From Lates calcarifer (taxonomy: Eukaryota; Chordata; Actinopteri; Centropomidae), in contig NC_066843.1 of assembly GCF_001640805.2 (NCBI RefSeq), positions 6,779,621 to 6,843,620 on the forward strand: a stretch of DNA of 64,000 nt, read 5' to 3'. Shown here piece by piece: positions 43,770 through 54,724 of the stretch. The notes below the pieces were generated by a model. The model worked only from the letters and a program-made list of their open reading frames with translations. It ran no database searches and was not told the origin of the DNA. Position 1 is the stretch's first letter. Every line of letters starts with the position of its first letter. The position numbers and the translations under genes were made by a program.

Positions 43770-46710
43770 GGTATAAATCGTAAAAACCCAACCTGTCTGA
43801 GAATATGAAACACTTTCAAATGAAATTCTAGTTTGGCTAATTACAAAGTCTAAATGCAGATTTTTGTGCATCTGTAGATAAACCGAGTTCAGTTTGCATG
43901 CTGTTAAGTAATACCTTGACATAAATAGGGAAAGCTGTGAAAAGCAGATAACATTATCTGTCAAAGCAAACTGTCAGACAACAAGGCCATCATCTGACAG
44001 GTGAACTGACAGAGCAGCATTCATCAGTAATTGACATTTGACTTGACAAAATGTTTTCACAAAATCATGTTCGTATTGCCTTCATTTCGGTATAACATGC
44101 TTGCAGATACAGGTAAAGACAGAAATAGTGTATTCATGACAATACATAATGTTTTATTTTACAGGTCTGTATTTTCCTGCTAATTTCTTGGAAACTTTCT
44201 TCATAATGTCCTTGAACCTAATTTACACAGACAGGATGTCTAAAATAAGAATGTAGCACATTTTCTGTCTAATTACGAGTTTTGTCAGTCTTGTTAGTCT
44301 GGGAAACTGTAATGAATATCAACATCAGTTTATGAACAATGTTTCATTTACCTACATGATTTTGTTTTGGATTTTTAAAGATTTGAATATAACAAGCAGG
44401 CACTTAATTGTAGCAACTGGCACTTTCTCTATTTCCTTATAATTATATCATTTTGGTTATATCCATAGGTCCCTGATTTCAGGCAGAGGCAGACAAAATC
44501 AGGGTTCTCATTTCTAGCTGGTGACCATGTATTTTGTCAGCTGTTGCTAGAAGATGTTATTTGTTAGCTACAGGGACTGTAGCTGCCAGGGAAGGAAAGA
44601 ATATTAAGTAGTTAAATGAAAGTTACTGAAACCAATAAAGAAAAAAAATAGTGCTTTAGTATACTCACAAAATCTAAAACTGTGAGTGAACCCTAAAGTA
44701 TCTAAACTGTCAGTACAACATAAACCAAGCAAAACAGGAAATTGAGCTGAGGCCACTTGTGGGGAGGCAGACTGCACTGAGGAGTACCCAGGGGTGCTAC
44801 CGCCTACCCACCTCAGATGCAATACAGCAATCCTCACAGCAAAAATGGTGCAATCTACATTTGCGTCCCAGTGGTTTTACTCACATGCATGAAGTGTAGG
44901 CACCTCACTGTGAGTGCCTAGCCTCCCAACAACATGGCAGTCAGGTTCACTGAATGAAAGGGGAATAATACAAATAATACAAATACAAAATAATACAAAA
45001 AGAATCACAAGCAAACAACCATCCCAGCTGGTTTGACAATACAGGCAAAACAATGACAATTCAAGCAAAACAAACCATAAGGCCAAACAAAACAATAAGG
45101 AGCAAAACAGTGGCATTAACAGGGCTCACCATGCTGCATACTAAAGTGATACATCTTGGTGTTGTGGCTCTTCTCACCACCTCTGGTATGAGGCATTAAC
45201 ACAAAAAAAGTGAAAAGGGAATTTGTTTGGTGGGCGAGGAGTCAGGTCTGGGGCTGCAATCACTAGCACTGCACATAATGAAGTATTCACCTGCAGTAGG
45301 GGAGCATTCCCCACCACGCTTACATTTTTGTTTTTGTAGTTCTGCTTTTGGAGAGGGTAGGAAAAAGAAACCACAATCCAAAGACTTCATATGTGGAGCA
45401 TCATTCTCGCAAGAGTCCTGTGTGCACTGCCTCATCATGTGGGGGAATGTTCCTGAGTTACAACTGGACATGAGTCACAAGTTTAGCTCGGTCAACGAAC
45501 GATCAATTCTATTTACTTCAGTAAGTGGGTTTTCTGAAAACTATTATTAGGAGTACTTGTCATATCAATTGTGATAGTATGTGTGAGTGTAACTATTCCT
45601 GAACACAATAGCCAGGATCTAGGCCCAAGCTTATATTCTGGGGAGATGGTAACACATCACATTGTAAGCTGCATCTATGATTAATTTAATGCAGTTTTTC
45701 TTCATGGCTCTCTCCATGAAGCTGAGTTTCTCCAGCTGAGTTTCTCGCTCTCCCCTTTCACCCACTGACCCTGCTTTTCCTGAGACACTGCTTTAGCACA
45801 CCTGGCTGCCTCCTCCTGTGGATGTGTTTGATCTACCACCATTTTTCTTTTCCCAGATGATGCCACTACCTTACTACTCAGTGCTGCCCTATTTACAGGT
45901 CTGAGCCCAGTCGCCCTTGCCGCACCTGCCCTACAAAATACGTCTCTGTGCTGACGGTGCCAAAGTCTCCATTTAGTGCTTTCTCACACATTTTTTTGCA
46001 GGTAAACAAATTAATCATTACTAGTAACCCCCCCCACCACACTTCTCTACAATGATATCTGTGTCCTTAGTCATACTTACGGCATAATAAGCTCCTCTTA
46101 ATGGGTAATAAAATTCAGGTTGATTCAGGCTAATGGCTGTAAATTAACAGCACATAAATGGAAACAATATCGTGCCTGGTTTATAAAGCAGAGGTAATGC
46201 AACCTACTGCCATCATCAAAAGGGTTCTTTAACCATCCAGTCGAGTGTCTCTGACAAAGCAGGACAAGTTCAGTTCACATTAAGTGCTGCATATTTCATA
46301 TGAATGCATGTGGTTGCAATTGATGGGACTGTGTTCACACTATGGAAAACATGAGGTCTGAAAATAACTATAATTGAAAAAAATATATAATTGCAAAATT
46401 ATGATTAAATACATCAGTTGCAGACAAAGCATTTCAAAAACAAAACTTGTTTTTATTTTACCAATGAACTGAATGAATTGAGCGAACTCTATGGATAACA
46501 TTGCATCCACAAACAGAAACTTAATTAGCTGTCCGAAGTTACCATAACCTACAATCAAAATAAATACAAAACTGAAAAAGTCATTTGTCAGGTCTTTGCA
46601 GGAAGAAGGATGTATTGCTAAAAAAAAAAGAGCAATGGCATTTAAATGTAATAGTGGTCATAGAGAGAAAAACTGAACTCGCTATGCTTTTATAAGATTT
46701 CCCTAGCTGC
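43770..46710. other. Non-coding stretch; overlapping frames at 45.2-45.55 kb unexplained
   Basis: No recognised gene. A short tandem of AATAC/AAATAATAC units lies at 44968-45001, and CAAAACAA-rich DNA extends to 45110. Frames lie on both strands at 45196-45550, the longest 107 codons on the plus strand and 91 on the minus, neither resembling a known family. A tandem 'agctgagtttctc' pair lies near 45718-45745. A small stem AGCTACA-GGGAC-TGTAGCT lies near 44567-44585. Confidence 0.45.
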
Positions 46711-46711
46711 G

Positions 46712-47775
46712 ACTTTTTGTATGAAAGGTTTTTGAAAATAAAGAAAAAGAGATTTCATAAGTCTTCTTGGCTCATCTCCAGGTCAGACCATGAGACAAAC
46801 ACTATGTTCGACTGCTGCTTGGCTGTTTGTGGTGAGCCATCTGGGCACATCTTGTCAAGGTCACGCACTACATCAACTGCGTCATGCAACTTAACCGGTA
46901 TAGTCCCCATGTGCTGGTTCCTTAGGATGCTAATGATATTATACTTTAATCTCACAGGATTACAGTCGGGGTTCCTGAGGACATTTCTTTTCCACTTTAG
47001 TGATGAGTAGAGAGGAGATAGTGCTTACCAGAAGAAATGATAGCACTGGTCATTTGGTTAAGTGGTTAAAATGACTGCTATTTTCCAAAAGAGGCAACCT
47101 CATGCAGTTGTGCAAATGACTGCTCTCATTCAGTATCAAAGGTGGAAGTATAGTGACATTTACTGCCACAAAAAGTCTAATAGAAGAGGTAGATGGTTGG
47201 TGTTTTAAATATTTAGCTAGCAAAACCTAACCAGACCTTAGCCACTGATAGTTTTCTGGTGTTTGGTTTGGTGTTAGACTTTTGGTTCCCATCAGTCCCT
47301 ACAGTATCTTTTACCTCATATGCTCTGAGGCACTTGGCTTCTTTTACCTTCTTCCTTACTTGTCATGCTCATTCTCAAATGTTGGGATAAATATTTCATC
47401 AACAAAATATCAGCTCAGACAAGTTAACCAGAAAAAGAATCTTCAAAAGAATCCCGAACAAGAAGTGACAACGTTCCCACCCATCGCATTGCTGTCACGT
47501 AAAGGTTTACTAAGTGGGTTGAAAAAAATGTCTACAAAGAGGGCAGAGTGGGTGAAGCAAAGTGTCACGTGGCGTCCTAATGACAGCTGTGAACATTAGG
47601 GTGCATATTTAACATCTACCTCTGTTGAGTGCTTGAGAAATAAATGAGAACAAACACATTACAGATTTAGTTTTCACTGTACGCATGGCATGTAGGAGTT
47701 TCATAACACTGGTTATCTATTTCATATTTCAGGAAGATTTCAATGTAGATATTGCACACTTGTGGGTACATTTTC
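46712..47775. other. Non-coding stretch before the LINE relic
   Basis: Open frames on both strands at 46717-47010 overlap; neither aligns with the reverse-transcriptase regions that would be expected upstream of the LINE fragment. The plus frame at 47282-47599 (105 codons) also lacks domains. The LINE therefore appears 5'-truncated near 47780. Confidence 0.4.
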
Positions 47776-47780
47776 AGATA

Positions 47781-48262
47781 TGCTCAGCTGATGTGGAGGT
47801 CTGTCTGGTTGGGGCTTACTGTACACTGCTCACGTGGTTTAGGTATAAAAAGAGACTTACAGTCATTTACAATGATGCCACAAGGGAGTTATTTTCTGTG
47901 CCAAGACTTTATGGTGTTAGTCATATGTTTGTCAGCATAAATGTATCCACATGTGAGGCAGTGATAAGCAACCTTATGTATAAATGTATGTGCAGATTGA
48001 ATAAGGTAGAGAACCGCATAATTGATGCACTGCTAAATCATGCCAAGAGCTGCACACAGTGTATATCAGACAGTCTCTGGTGGTGGAGACTGTCTGGCTG
48101 CTTGTGATGCTGAGGTCTTTAATTGCAACGCTTGTATTGTGACCCTGTATATGTGTGCATGTTCTTTATATAATGCATGTTGTGTGCAATTTTGATGTAT
48201 GAAATGTAACCTGTAATCTTCGGTTCAAAATGAATTAAAATGACTAACTGATGGATTGATTA
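47781..48262 (+). mobile_element. LINE (Rex1/CR1-like) 3' end with reverse transcriptase C-terminus, truncated
   Basis: An open frame closing at 48107 encodes a stretch with the ordered signature of the C-terminal region of fish Rex1/CR1-like reverse transcriptases. It reads CSADVEVCL, then AYCTLLTWFRYKK, YNDATRELFSVPR, SHMFVSINVSTCEAVI and NLMYKCMCRLNKVENRII. This is the part after the polymerase fingers and palm, so the catalytic YXDD box is absent. The frame runs open to its stop, suggesting a fairly young or mildly eroded copy. About 150 bases of 3' untranslated sequence follow, ending in ATTAAAATGACTAACTGATG and a GATTGAT-type tail. The 5' truncation is typical of LINE insertions. An 11-bp inverted repeat (CAGACAGTCTC / GAGACTGTCTG) lies just before the stop. 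Confidence 0.8.
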
Positions 48263-48270
48263 GGAATGTG

Positions 48271-48330
48271 GGCCTGTAGAGCCCTTTGAGACACTGAGTG
48301 TGATACTAGCCTATACAAATAAACTTGACA
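48271..48330 (+). mobile_element. Second LINE 3' tail (CCCTTTGAGACA...ACAAATAAACTTGAC)
   Basis: The sequence 'gagccctttgagacactgag', then 'tgatactagcctatacaaat' and 'aaacttgac' is the familiar 3' terminus of a teleost non-LTR retrotransposon (usual form 'gggctatataaataaa' followed by TTGA repeats). It directly follows the tail of the Rex1-like relic, so this is either a second severely 5'-truncated insertion or a continuation of the same 3' untranslated region. Confidence 0.6.
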
Positions 48331-48334
48331 GGGC

Positions 48335-51300
48335 TCATTGACTTTGTTGGTTCAATGTCCCAATAGATGCCAGGGTGTATATACACTGCACATTCACACA
48401 TCTACACACAGGCATAGATTCTTAACCCAAAATAAATTGTGTATATATGGTAAAGCTGGTCTGTTTGTTGTCTACAAATACAATAGGAGATGTATGAAAT
48501 GTGACATGATCACTCAGTATTGTGTTGGAATGCAGTTGCCAGTGCCATTGCCATTTTACATCAAACTCATCATATGCCTGCAATGAACCATGGAAGCATC
48601 AAATGAGGAGTGTTAAATGATGCACGTCAATTACAGCCCCCAGTTATTAACTGACTATAAATATTTACTCCAAGAATTGCGCTTTAAGTAAACAAAAGGG
48701 AATTCTCTGAACAAATGGGATAGCTATCAGAGTATGTTCTGCATGACACTTGCTGAGGTAATCTGCAGAAGCACCCAGTTGCATATCCAGAATGTCCCTG
48801 AAAGCCGTTTGGGAGCAGTAAAGTAAATATGACTGATGCCACCGTGAGCAAATACATTTTTCATGTCGATTCACAATGTTTCTCTATTATGGTTAACGGA
48901 TGCCTGCTTTTGGGCCCTGGAGTCATTACCTATTTTCTTTGCCATTATCTTTAGCTCATCTGTTTTGATTTTCAAGTGTTTTGCAGTTTAAATAATGCTT
49001 CACTCAGTGTAGTTCCTTGTTACAACCTTGACATTATAGATTAGATGATAATGAGATGATGAAACATTAATGTTAGCCATGTACAAATTAGAGTGTTGTA
49101 ATAGTAATTAGGAACAAACATACACTTCACTGAGTTTAGTATCAGCATGTAAAATGTGTACTTTACTTTAATGTACTTTAATGTGAAAATATATAAAGAA
49201 AAAAAATGGTTATGTGTAAGGATTATATAACAAAGAAATTGTGTAAAAAGTGGAAGAAAATTGCAAATAACATAAGCAAAAAAGTGCTTGTATGTTCATA
49301 TTATTCCATTATCATTCTCATAATCAGCTCTGCAAGAAGCCACACATAAAAACAGGTGTTAGGGTGTGTAGAGGTGTGTTAATAAAATACACTTTCCTGA
49401 TAGATTGACTTCATTTTACATGCATATATAGCGTGGACAGAAACTAATTTAGATAGGTGGAACTGTATATTTAGAGAAAGTGATGGTACATTTAACAGTC
49501 GCAGACATATACACATTGAAGACATATGACTCATGTAAACACAGCTGTATAGAGTCGCCTAGAGCATAAAGAGTCCATGGTAGTCAGCATGTGCAGGCAT
49601 CTTGTGCCAGCACCCTCTTGGCTGGCTGAGGCTGGGGCCAGTGGGGCAGGAAGCTCTGTACAGTCTGAAGTCTGATGACTGTCGGCACAAAAGGAGAGCC
49701 TGAAGTGCTCTGTGCAGCAGCCGGGAAGAAGGTGCTTTGTAGCTGGATCAGCACACTCTGCAGGGGGTGGCAGGTTTGTTATATGGTGTGAAACAAGTGG
49801 TTTTGGATTCAGCAGTGATGACACATGCTCCCCTCTGTGTACCTCTTGGCAGACTTTAAGTAACACACAGAAAACCCCTGGCATAACTGACATCAACATA
49901 TTGGTCTGACCAGGCATGGAGCAGGGGTCTTACTGTAGAAATGACACATGATTTGAAATGGACTCTACAACATACTGGGTTTTTTTTTTTTTAAGGTAAA
50001 ATGTGCTCAGTGACTCTCTCTTGCTTAAGCTCTGGGTCTCTACACACACAAACATGTACAGGGTGTTTTGGTTTTCAGTTGGCCTCACTTGCCGAGTGTT
50101 AAAATACATGCTGCGTTCCAGCGCTTATGAACTTGGCTGTACTACCTTATAAGAGACATTAGGAACAGACTGGCAGTACCATGTACTGTATTAAAGGATG
50201 AGGCCGGTCATACTATAAATTTCTCTTATTGTCCACAAATCCTATGAAAATATGAATTGACCCTACTAAGTAAGCACCATCTGTGTCATCAAAACCTAAT
50301 ACAGCTTACCCCTCTATGCCATAGATCTCCATTGTTGTCTAAAATGATTAAAAACACATTAATTAGGCTCATTGTTCACTGGGTGACATTTTCCCTCATT
50401 ACCATGAACACACACACTGTGGGCTATTTTGGGTTAATCCCACATGCATTGCCCTGCTGCTGTAAATATTCAGCAGTACAAATGTGTATTAATCTGCAGC
50501 TAGTTCACAATAAATGTACTATTTACTCTTATTTGACTCATATTTGCTAAACACTACAGTGCCCAGCTGCTTAAAGAGAATGATTAGCAATTTTTGAGTT
50601 GTGAAAGTAAACTAGTTCACTTAGTTGCATAAGATATAATTATACAAACTGTAAGACTAATGTTTTCAGTAGTAAACAACAGGCTTTGGTTCACAAAATT
50701 TTAAGACAAATCTAAACATAAATAACAGGGAAAGATAACTCCATACTTCAGTGTCATTTACTGACACTCTTAAGATAATGAGTGCAATGAATTATTTTGT
50801 CAAACATTAATGGACAGTACAGAACAAACTACTTGCAAAGGACATTCACAAGCCATGGCAATCATGGAATAAATGCATTCATAGCCTGGTAGCTAAAGGC
50901 AGCAGGTTACCAAAATCCATTTACAACCAGTAAACACAGTTTTCATATTAGAGCCATCATAATTCCCTGGATGCTATAGATAGCCACGTATGCTGGATAA
51001 ATTATTTTTATTTAGTATAAATGAAAATCATTTTTCAAATGGATGATGCAAGAATTAAAGTGTTCTCTCATGCAGACATGAAAAAAAATCAATTATTGTA
51101 CACAGTATTCAGTCAGCCCCCTCTCATTTTATTGAAGGTGTTTTCAATTTCACTGAATGCAATAGGTAAGTGCATCTGCATGTATGAAAAGAGGCCCATG
51201 CCCCCTCATCTCTTTGAAAGCAGTGACATAGTACAAAGGAAATATGGGACAACTGCACTGAAATGTCATGTAGCCTTTCGATCATGGATCTAAATGGAAA

Positions 51301-51500
51301 ACAGTTATTGTTATAATGTAATTTCATGCCGAAGTATTTGTGTGTTATTGTATGTCAATTCAATGCAGGCCCGACCTCTGAATCCTTTCCTAAAAGTAAT
51401 TATGCCTGGATACAGATCATCAGTATATATCAGTATCACAAATACTGAAAAATTACAATCTGTCAGGAAGGGAGGTGAAATTTGGTTTTTAAAGGCATAA
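48335..51500. other. Non-coding stretch; GC-richer patch at 49.55-49.92 kb
   Basis: Mostly AT-rich and unique. The patch 49550-49920 is GC-richer and carries frames on both strands (128 codons minus, 65 plus) with no recognisable domain; an eroded mobile-element piece is likely but unproven. A T run lies at 49980-49993. Confidence 0.45.
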
Positions 51501-51513
51501 AAAAAGGGAGAAA

Positions 51514-52002
51514 GTGAATGATGGAGAGTGTATTTACAGTGAAGATAAAATAATATGTAGGGAAATGAGGATGATGTTGCATGTTAGTGTAAAGACTACT
51601 GATGTTAGAAATGAGGATTTAATAGTTTTATTGATTTTGGAGAACAATAAACAAAAAAAAAACCAAAGAAAAAAAGGCACAGATTGTCTAATCATACAGA
51701 CATTACTGGTGATCAAAGTGACAGTTTCTGGGCACTACTGCACAACATTAAGATTTTTGGAACTTGGTTCGACAAACTTTTCTTTGACTGGTGCAGCTGC
51801 AGATCATGTGAGCAGCCTTAATGATCTAATAATCAACTGTTTTCCACTGAGGTCTGCTCACAACTCACACATCCTGGGTGTAGCAGTAAAGTCCCAAGTC
51901 TGTGGAAATGTTGAATATGTACTTTTACCAAATATCCTACATATTGTGTATTGTGTATATGGAGTGCATATTAGATTTCATTTATTTTTGTCTCTTGTAT
52001 GA
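51514..52002 (+). other. Longest open frame in the window (162 codons), probably fortuitous
   Basis: Predicted protein has a lysine-rich low-complexity stretch encoded by an A-rich run (about 51645-51680) and hydrophobic stretches toward the C-terminus. It shows no family motif, no signal peptide at the start, and codon use reflecting the local AT content. A promoter or splice context is not apparent. In AT-rich DNA of this length a frame this long is mildly unusual but not remarkable. I do not annotate it as a gene. Confidence 0.15.
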
Positions 52003-52009
52003 AAATATG

Positions 52010-53435
52010 GTGCTCATTACTTTTACATATCTATAGGGTTATTTAAATTAAGTGGACAATAATTTATCTCATGCTTTTTTGTCAGCAGTGAATGAATATC
52101 AATAGGAATAGTTTAGCATTCACGTTTTCTTGTTCAGACATGCTGGTACATATAGATTCAACTGATGTTTGAGCACCTGTCAATGAAAGAGTCTGAATTT
52201 GGTGATAATCTTTTAATGTTCATTTCAACAATTCAGGAGCTTCTCTAACATTCAGTATCGACATCAGTAAATCAATAAAAGATGAAATTTCTATTCAGTA
52301 TCTGAACCTGTGTGTATCTTTGGTGGTCGCACAGAGTTCGCAAAGATAAAAATTCTTCACATTTCCTCAATATCAAATAGTTTTTTCTGTTTCTTACACA
52401 CACATTACATTGCATCTACCAGAGCTCAATCCAAAAATATATGTTCCCATGTACTTTTTGTAATCATATTATTATTATTTCTAATGTCTGGGTTACGAGC
52501 CACTTGGTCAGACAACCTAGAGTATTCAGGGTTTAATACACCCATGTAACTTCTTTAAAGGTGAGGACAGTAAAATCAGCTCAACATAATTTCAGTTATT
52601 TAATGAATGACTTTGAATGCATCGTATAGTATATTATCTTTAGGGAAATTAAGACTGCACATTTTAATTACCCTGTCATTCTCATTTATTCTTACTAGGA
52701 ACCAATTAATACATGTAATTGTACTTGTAAAGCTTCTCATTTATAAAAAGGGCTTTTAAATGGCATCCTTTGGTGAAGTGTGCAAGAGAGTTCTTCATAT
52801 CAGCTGTAATTATAGCTCTGTTTTTTCACTATATAGGATTGCTCCTAAGAGAAGTCATTTATTCTTAGGGAAAACTATAAGGCACACCAAAAAATTAGGA
52901 ACAACTCCCCATTATCTAGTTCTCAGCCTGAGGAGAGTGATGCTTTTCTAGTTGTTTTTGACAAGGTCAAAAACAAAGTCATGCCATTTTTATTTTTGTA
53001 ATGTATTGACCTTCGACTTTTAATATACGATAAGGGGACATTTTTTCCACTTCCCTTTATATGAAGTCACATTTCTTTTAAACAATGCAGAGATCCTAAC
53101 TAATTTGTATGCTGTAGATTTAAACAATGCTGGCCAGACAAATGTGTAAAATTATTTCCCTCATATGCCCACTCATTCCCCCCACAAGCTGTCTGCATTG
53201 TTAATTTGTCTATCATTACATGTCACATTATTTTTTTTTCTCTTCACACAGTGAAATAAATGCCAAAATTCATTTTCACTTGATTGATGATTTGTCAGCT
53301 AGATGAAATTTAGTTGATTTTCCTGCCATCCCAGGGCCATGGGTATTTTTTGCTTTCAGTTCTACCTACTCTGCTGAATTCCCTGATTAGGTGGTTAGAG
53401 ACAAAACCAGCAGAGTCCTGATAACCAGGGGTGGA
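52010..53435. other. AT-rich non-coding stretch with one perfect hairpin
   Basis: No gene seen. At 52954-52974 GTTTTTGAC-AAG-GTCAAAAAC forms a perfect 9-bp stem with a 3-base loop. Short frames at 52310-52549 and 52760-52951 are unremarkable. Confidence 0.55.
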
Positions 53436-53469
53436 TTCTACAGCTTTTTCACTCCTCCTTCAGGAAGTA

Positions 53470-53725
53470 ATTTGGAACAGAGAAGAGGAGGAATGGAACA
53501 GCAGAGGGAGGGGAACAAGGGAAAGTCAAGGCAATTTGGCACAGTGTATTTTCTACTCTATCATTAAACATGGATGTCAGTTATTTATGAAGCAGCCCTG
53601 TTGCAACTCGTGTATGCCAAAACCAAAACACCACTCAGTCTTTCAAAATTGTGAATTTTGAACATACACAATAAGCTCATATATTTTTCTTTGCACACAT
53701 TCCTGGATTAACCTTTTTTCTCAGC
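53470..53725 (+). promoter_or_regulatory. Duplicated non-coding block, copy B
   Basis: Partner of the block at 15780-16041, in the same orientation. The core 53529-53592 (from AGGCAATTTGGCACAGTGTA to TTATTTATGAAG) matches copy A at 50 of 64 positions without gaps. The second segment 53692-53725 (TGCACAC...TTTCTCAGC) matches at 26 of 34. A purine-rich stretch with AGAGAAGAGGAGG precedes both cores. A plus frame at 53431-53661 crosses it but has no counterpart in copy A, so the similarity is not due to coding. See the finding for interpretation. Confidence 0.55.
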
Positions 53726-53744
53726 CTGATACTCATACTGAAAC

Positions 53745-54360
53745 AGACTCTTTTTCTGTGGATGTCTGAAACCAAGCTGACTCTACTAACACTGGCTCTT
53801 TACTTTGATGCTGAGCTATAATCTAAGCTCACAACCCACTGTAACTTGTTAGCTGGCAACGTAAGGGGCATGTGCAGCCTTATTAAGCCTATATTAAGCC
53901 TTATAAAAGTAGAGGTTAGTGTCTGTGTAATGTGTTCACAGCCACAGCCTCTAGTTGGTTGATACAGGACTACACTGTTGTTGCTCCTGCTAAAAGGAGC
54001 AAACTAACTTCTACTACTAAATCTGTTAATAGTTGTTAAGTTTGCTGGATGAGAGGCAGGTGGCACGTGATTGGCTGGAATTTGGTAACAGCACCACTGA
54101 CTGAAAACTATTAAATAAAATGAGACTTAAAATCAAGTGTTATTGTAAAAAATGTCATTATGGATTCATAGTATTGAAAGAGGACATTTTGAAAAAAAAT
54201 CTATGATGAAATAGTATTTCATAGTAATGAAGTGAGTTTTAATTATTTCTTGAAAATATTTAACAAATGAATGCCTTATGTATTCATGTGATTGTTCATT
54301 TCATAGTATTTAATTATTCAGTAATGTTCTCTTTGGAGCTGTAAGTTTTCCCTGGTGCCA
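53745..54360. other. Non-coding stretch, no gene seen
   Basis: Starts with GCTGA/GCTAA-rich sequence (53770-54030) that may be an unassigned old repeat, then AT-rich DNA with repeated 'catagta' words (54165-54310). Confidence 0.4.
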
Positions 54361-54364
54361 AATG

Positions 54365-54720
54365 TGGTTTACAATACAAGACGTTATATAATTCATCCTC
54401 TGAGCAGTGCTACTACTTCATGGGAGACTATTTGTTACAGTAAGTCGCTTTAAGAAGGTGGCAAGATGGACTGGCTGGGCTTGCAGAGACTATATGATTA
54501 GCATGCTAACTTCAGTAGAAGAAAATAAGTGAAATAAAACCAAATTTAACATTGCCACTGCTTTCCAACACTGGAGACAACTCTTAGCAAGTGAAGCAAT
54601 TAAGTTTGATGCTGAACTTACAACATTTCTTCTGGACTGGAAAGTAAAGAGCTGTTAATGCTAACATTGGCTATGTAGCAATAGCAAAAACCTACATAAA
54701 GCTCCTTTAACACTGTATAA
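54365..54720 (+). repeat. Teleost interspersed repeat, copy 2 of family 'CTTCAGNAGAAGAAA'
   Basis: Contains 'atcctctgagcagtgctact', 'gattagcatgctaacttcag', 'tagaagaaaataa', 'ttaatgctaacattggctat', 'gtagcaatagcaaaaaccta', 'cataaagctcctttaa'. The same order is found on the minus strand at 36620-36865. This copy is longer and carries the middle part (54540-54640) missing there. From memory it belongs to a common fish repeat; class unknown. Confidence 0.7.
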
Positions 54721-54724
54721 CATT

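Noticed and set aside
46717..47010. Open frames upstream of the LINE relic as its missing 5' part
   Set aside because: The residues do not follow the order of reverse transcriptase motifs expected upstream of the C-terminal part, and about 770 bases of unrelated sequence separate them.
47282..47599. 105-codon plus-strand frame as a gene
   Set aside because: Composition looks random, with no motif, and length is within what chance allows in AT-rich DNA.
48068..48097. 11-bp inverted repeat CAGACAGTCTC / GAGACTGTCTG as a terminator or small RNA
   Set aside because: It lies inside the LINE frame just before its stop codon and is more simply part of that element; bacterial-type terminators do not apply here.
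49531..49917. 128-codon minus-strand open frame
   Set aside because: No recognisable domain, an overlapping plus-strand frame in the same GC-richer patch, and no splice or promoter context.
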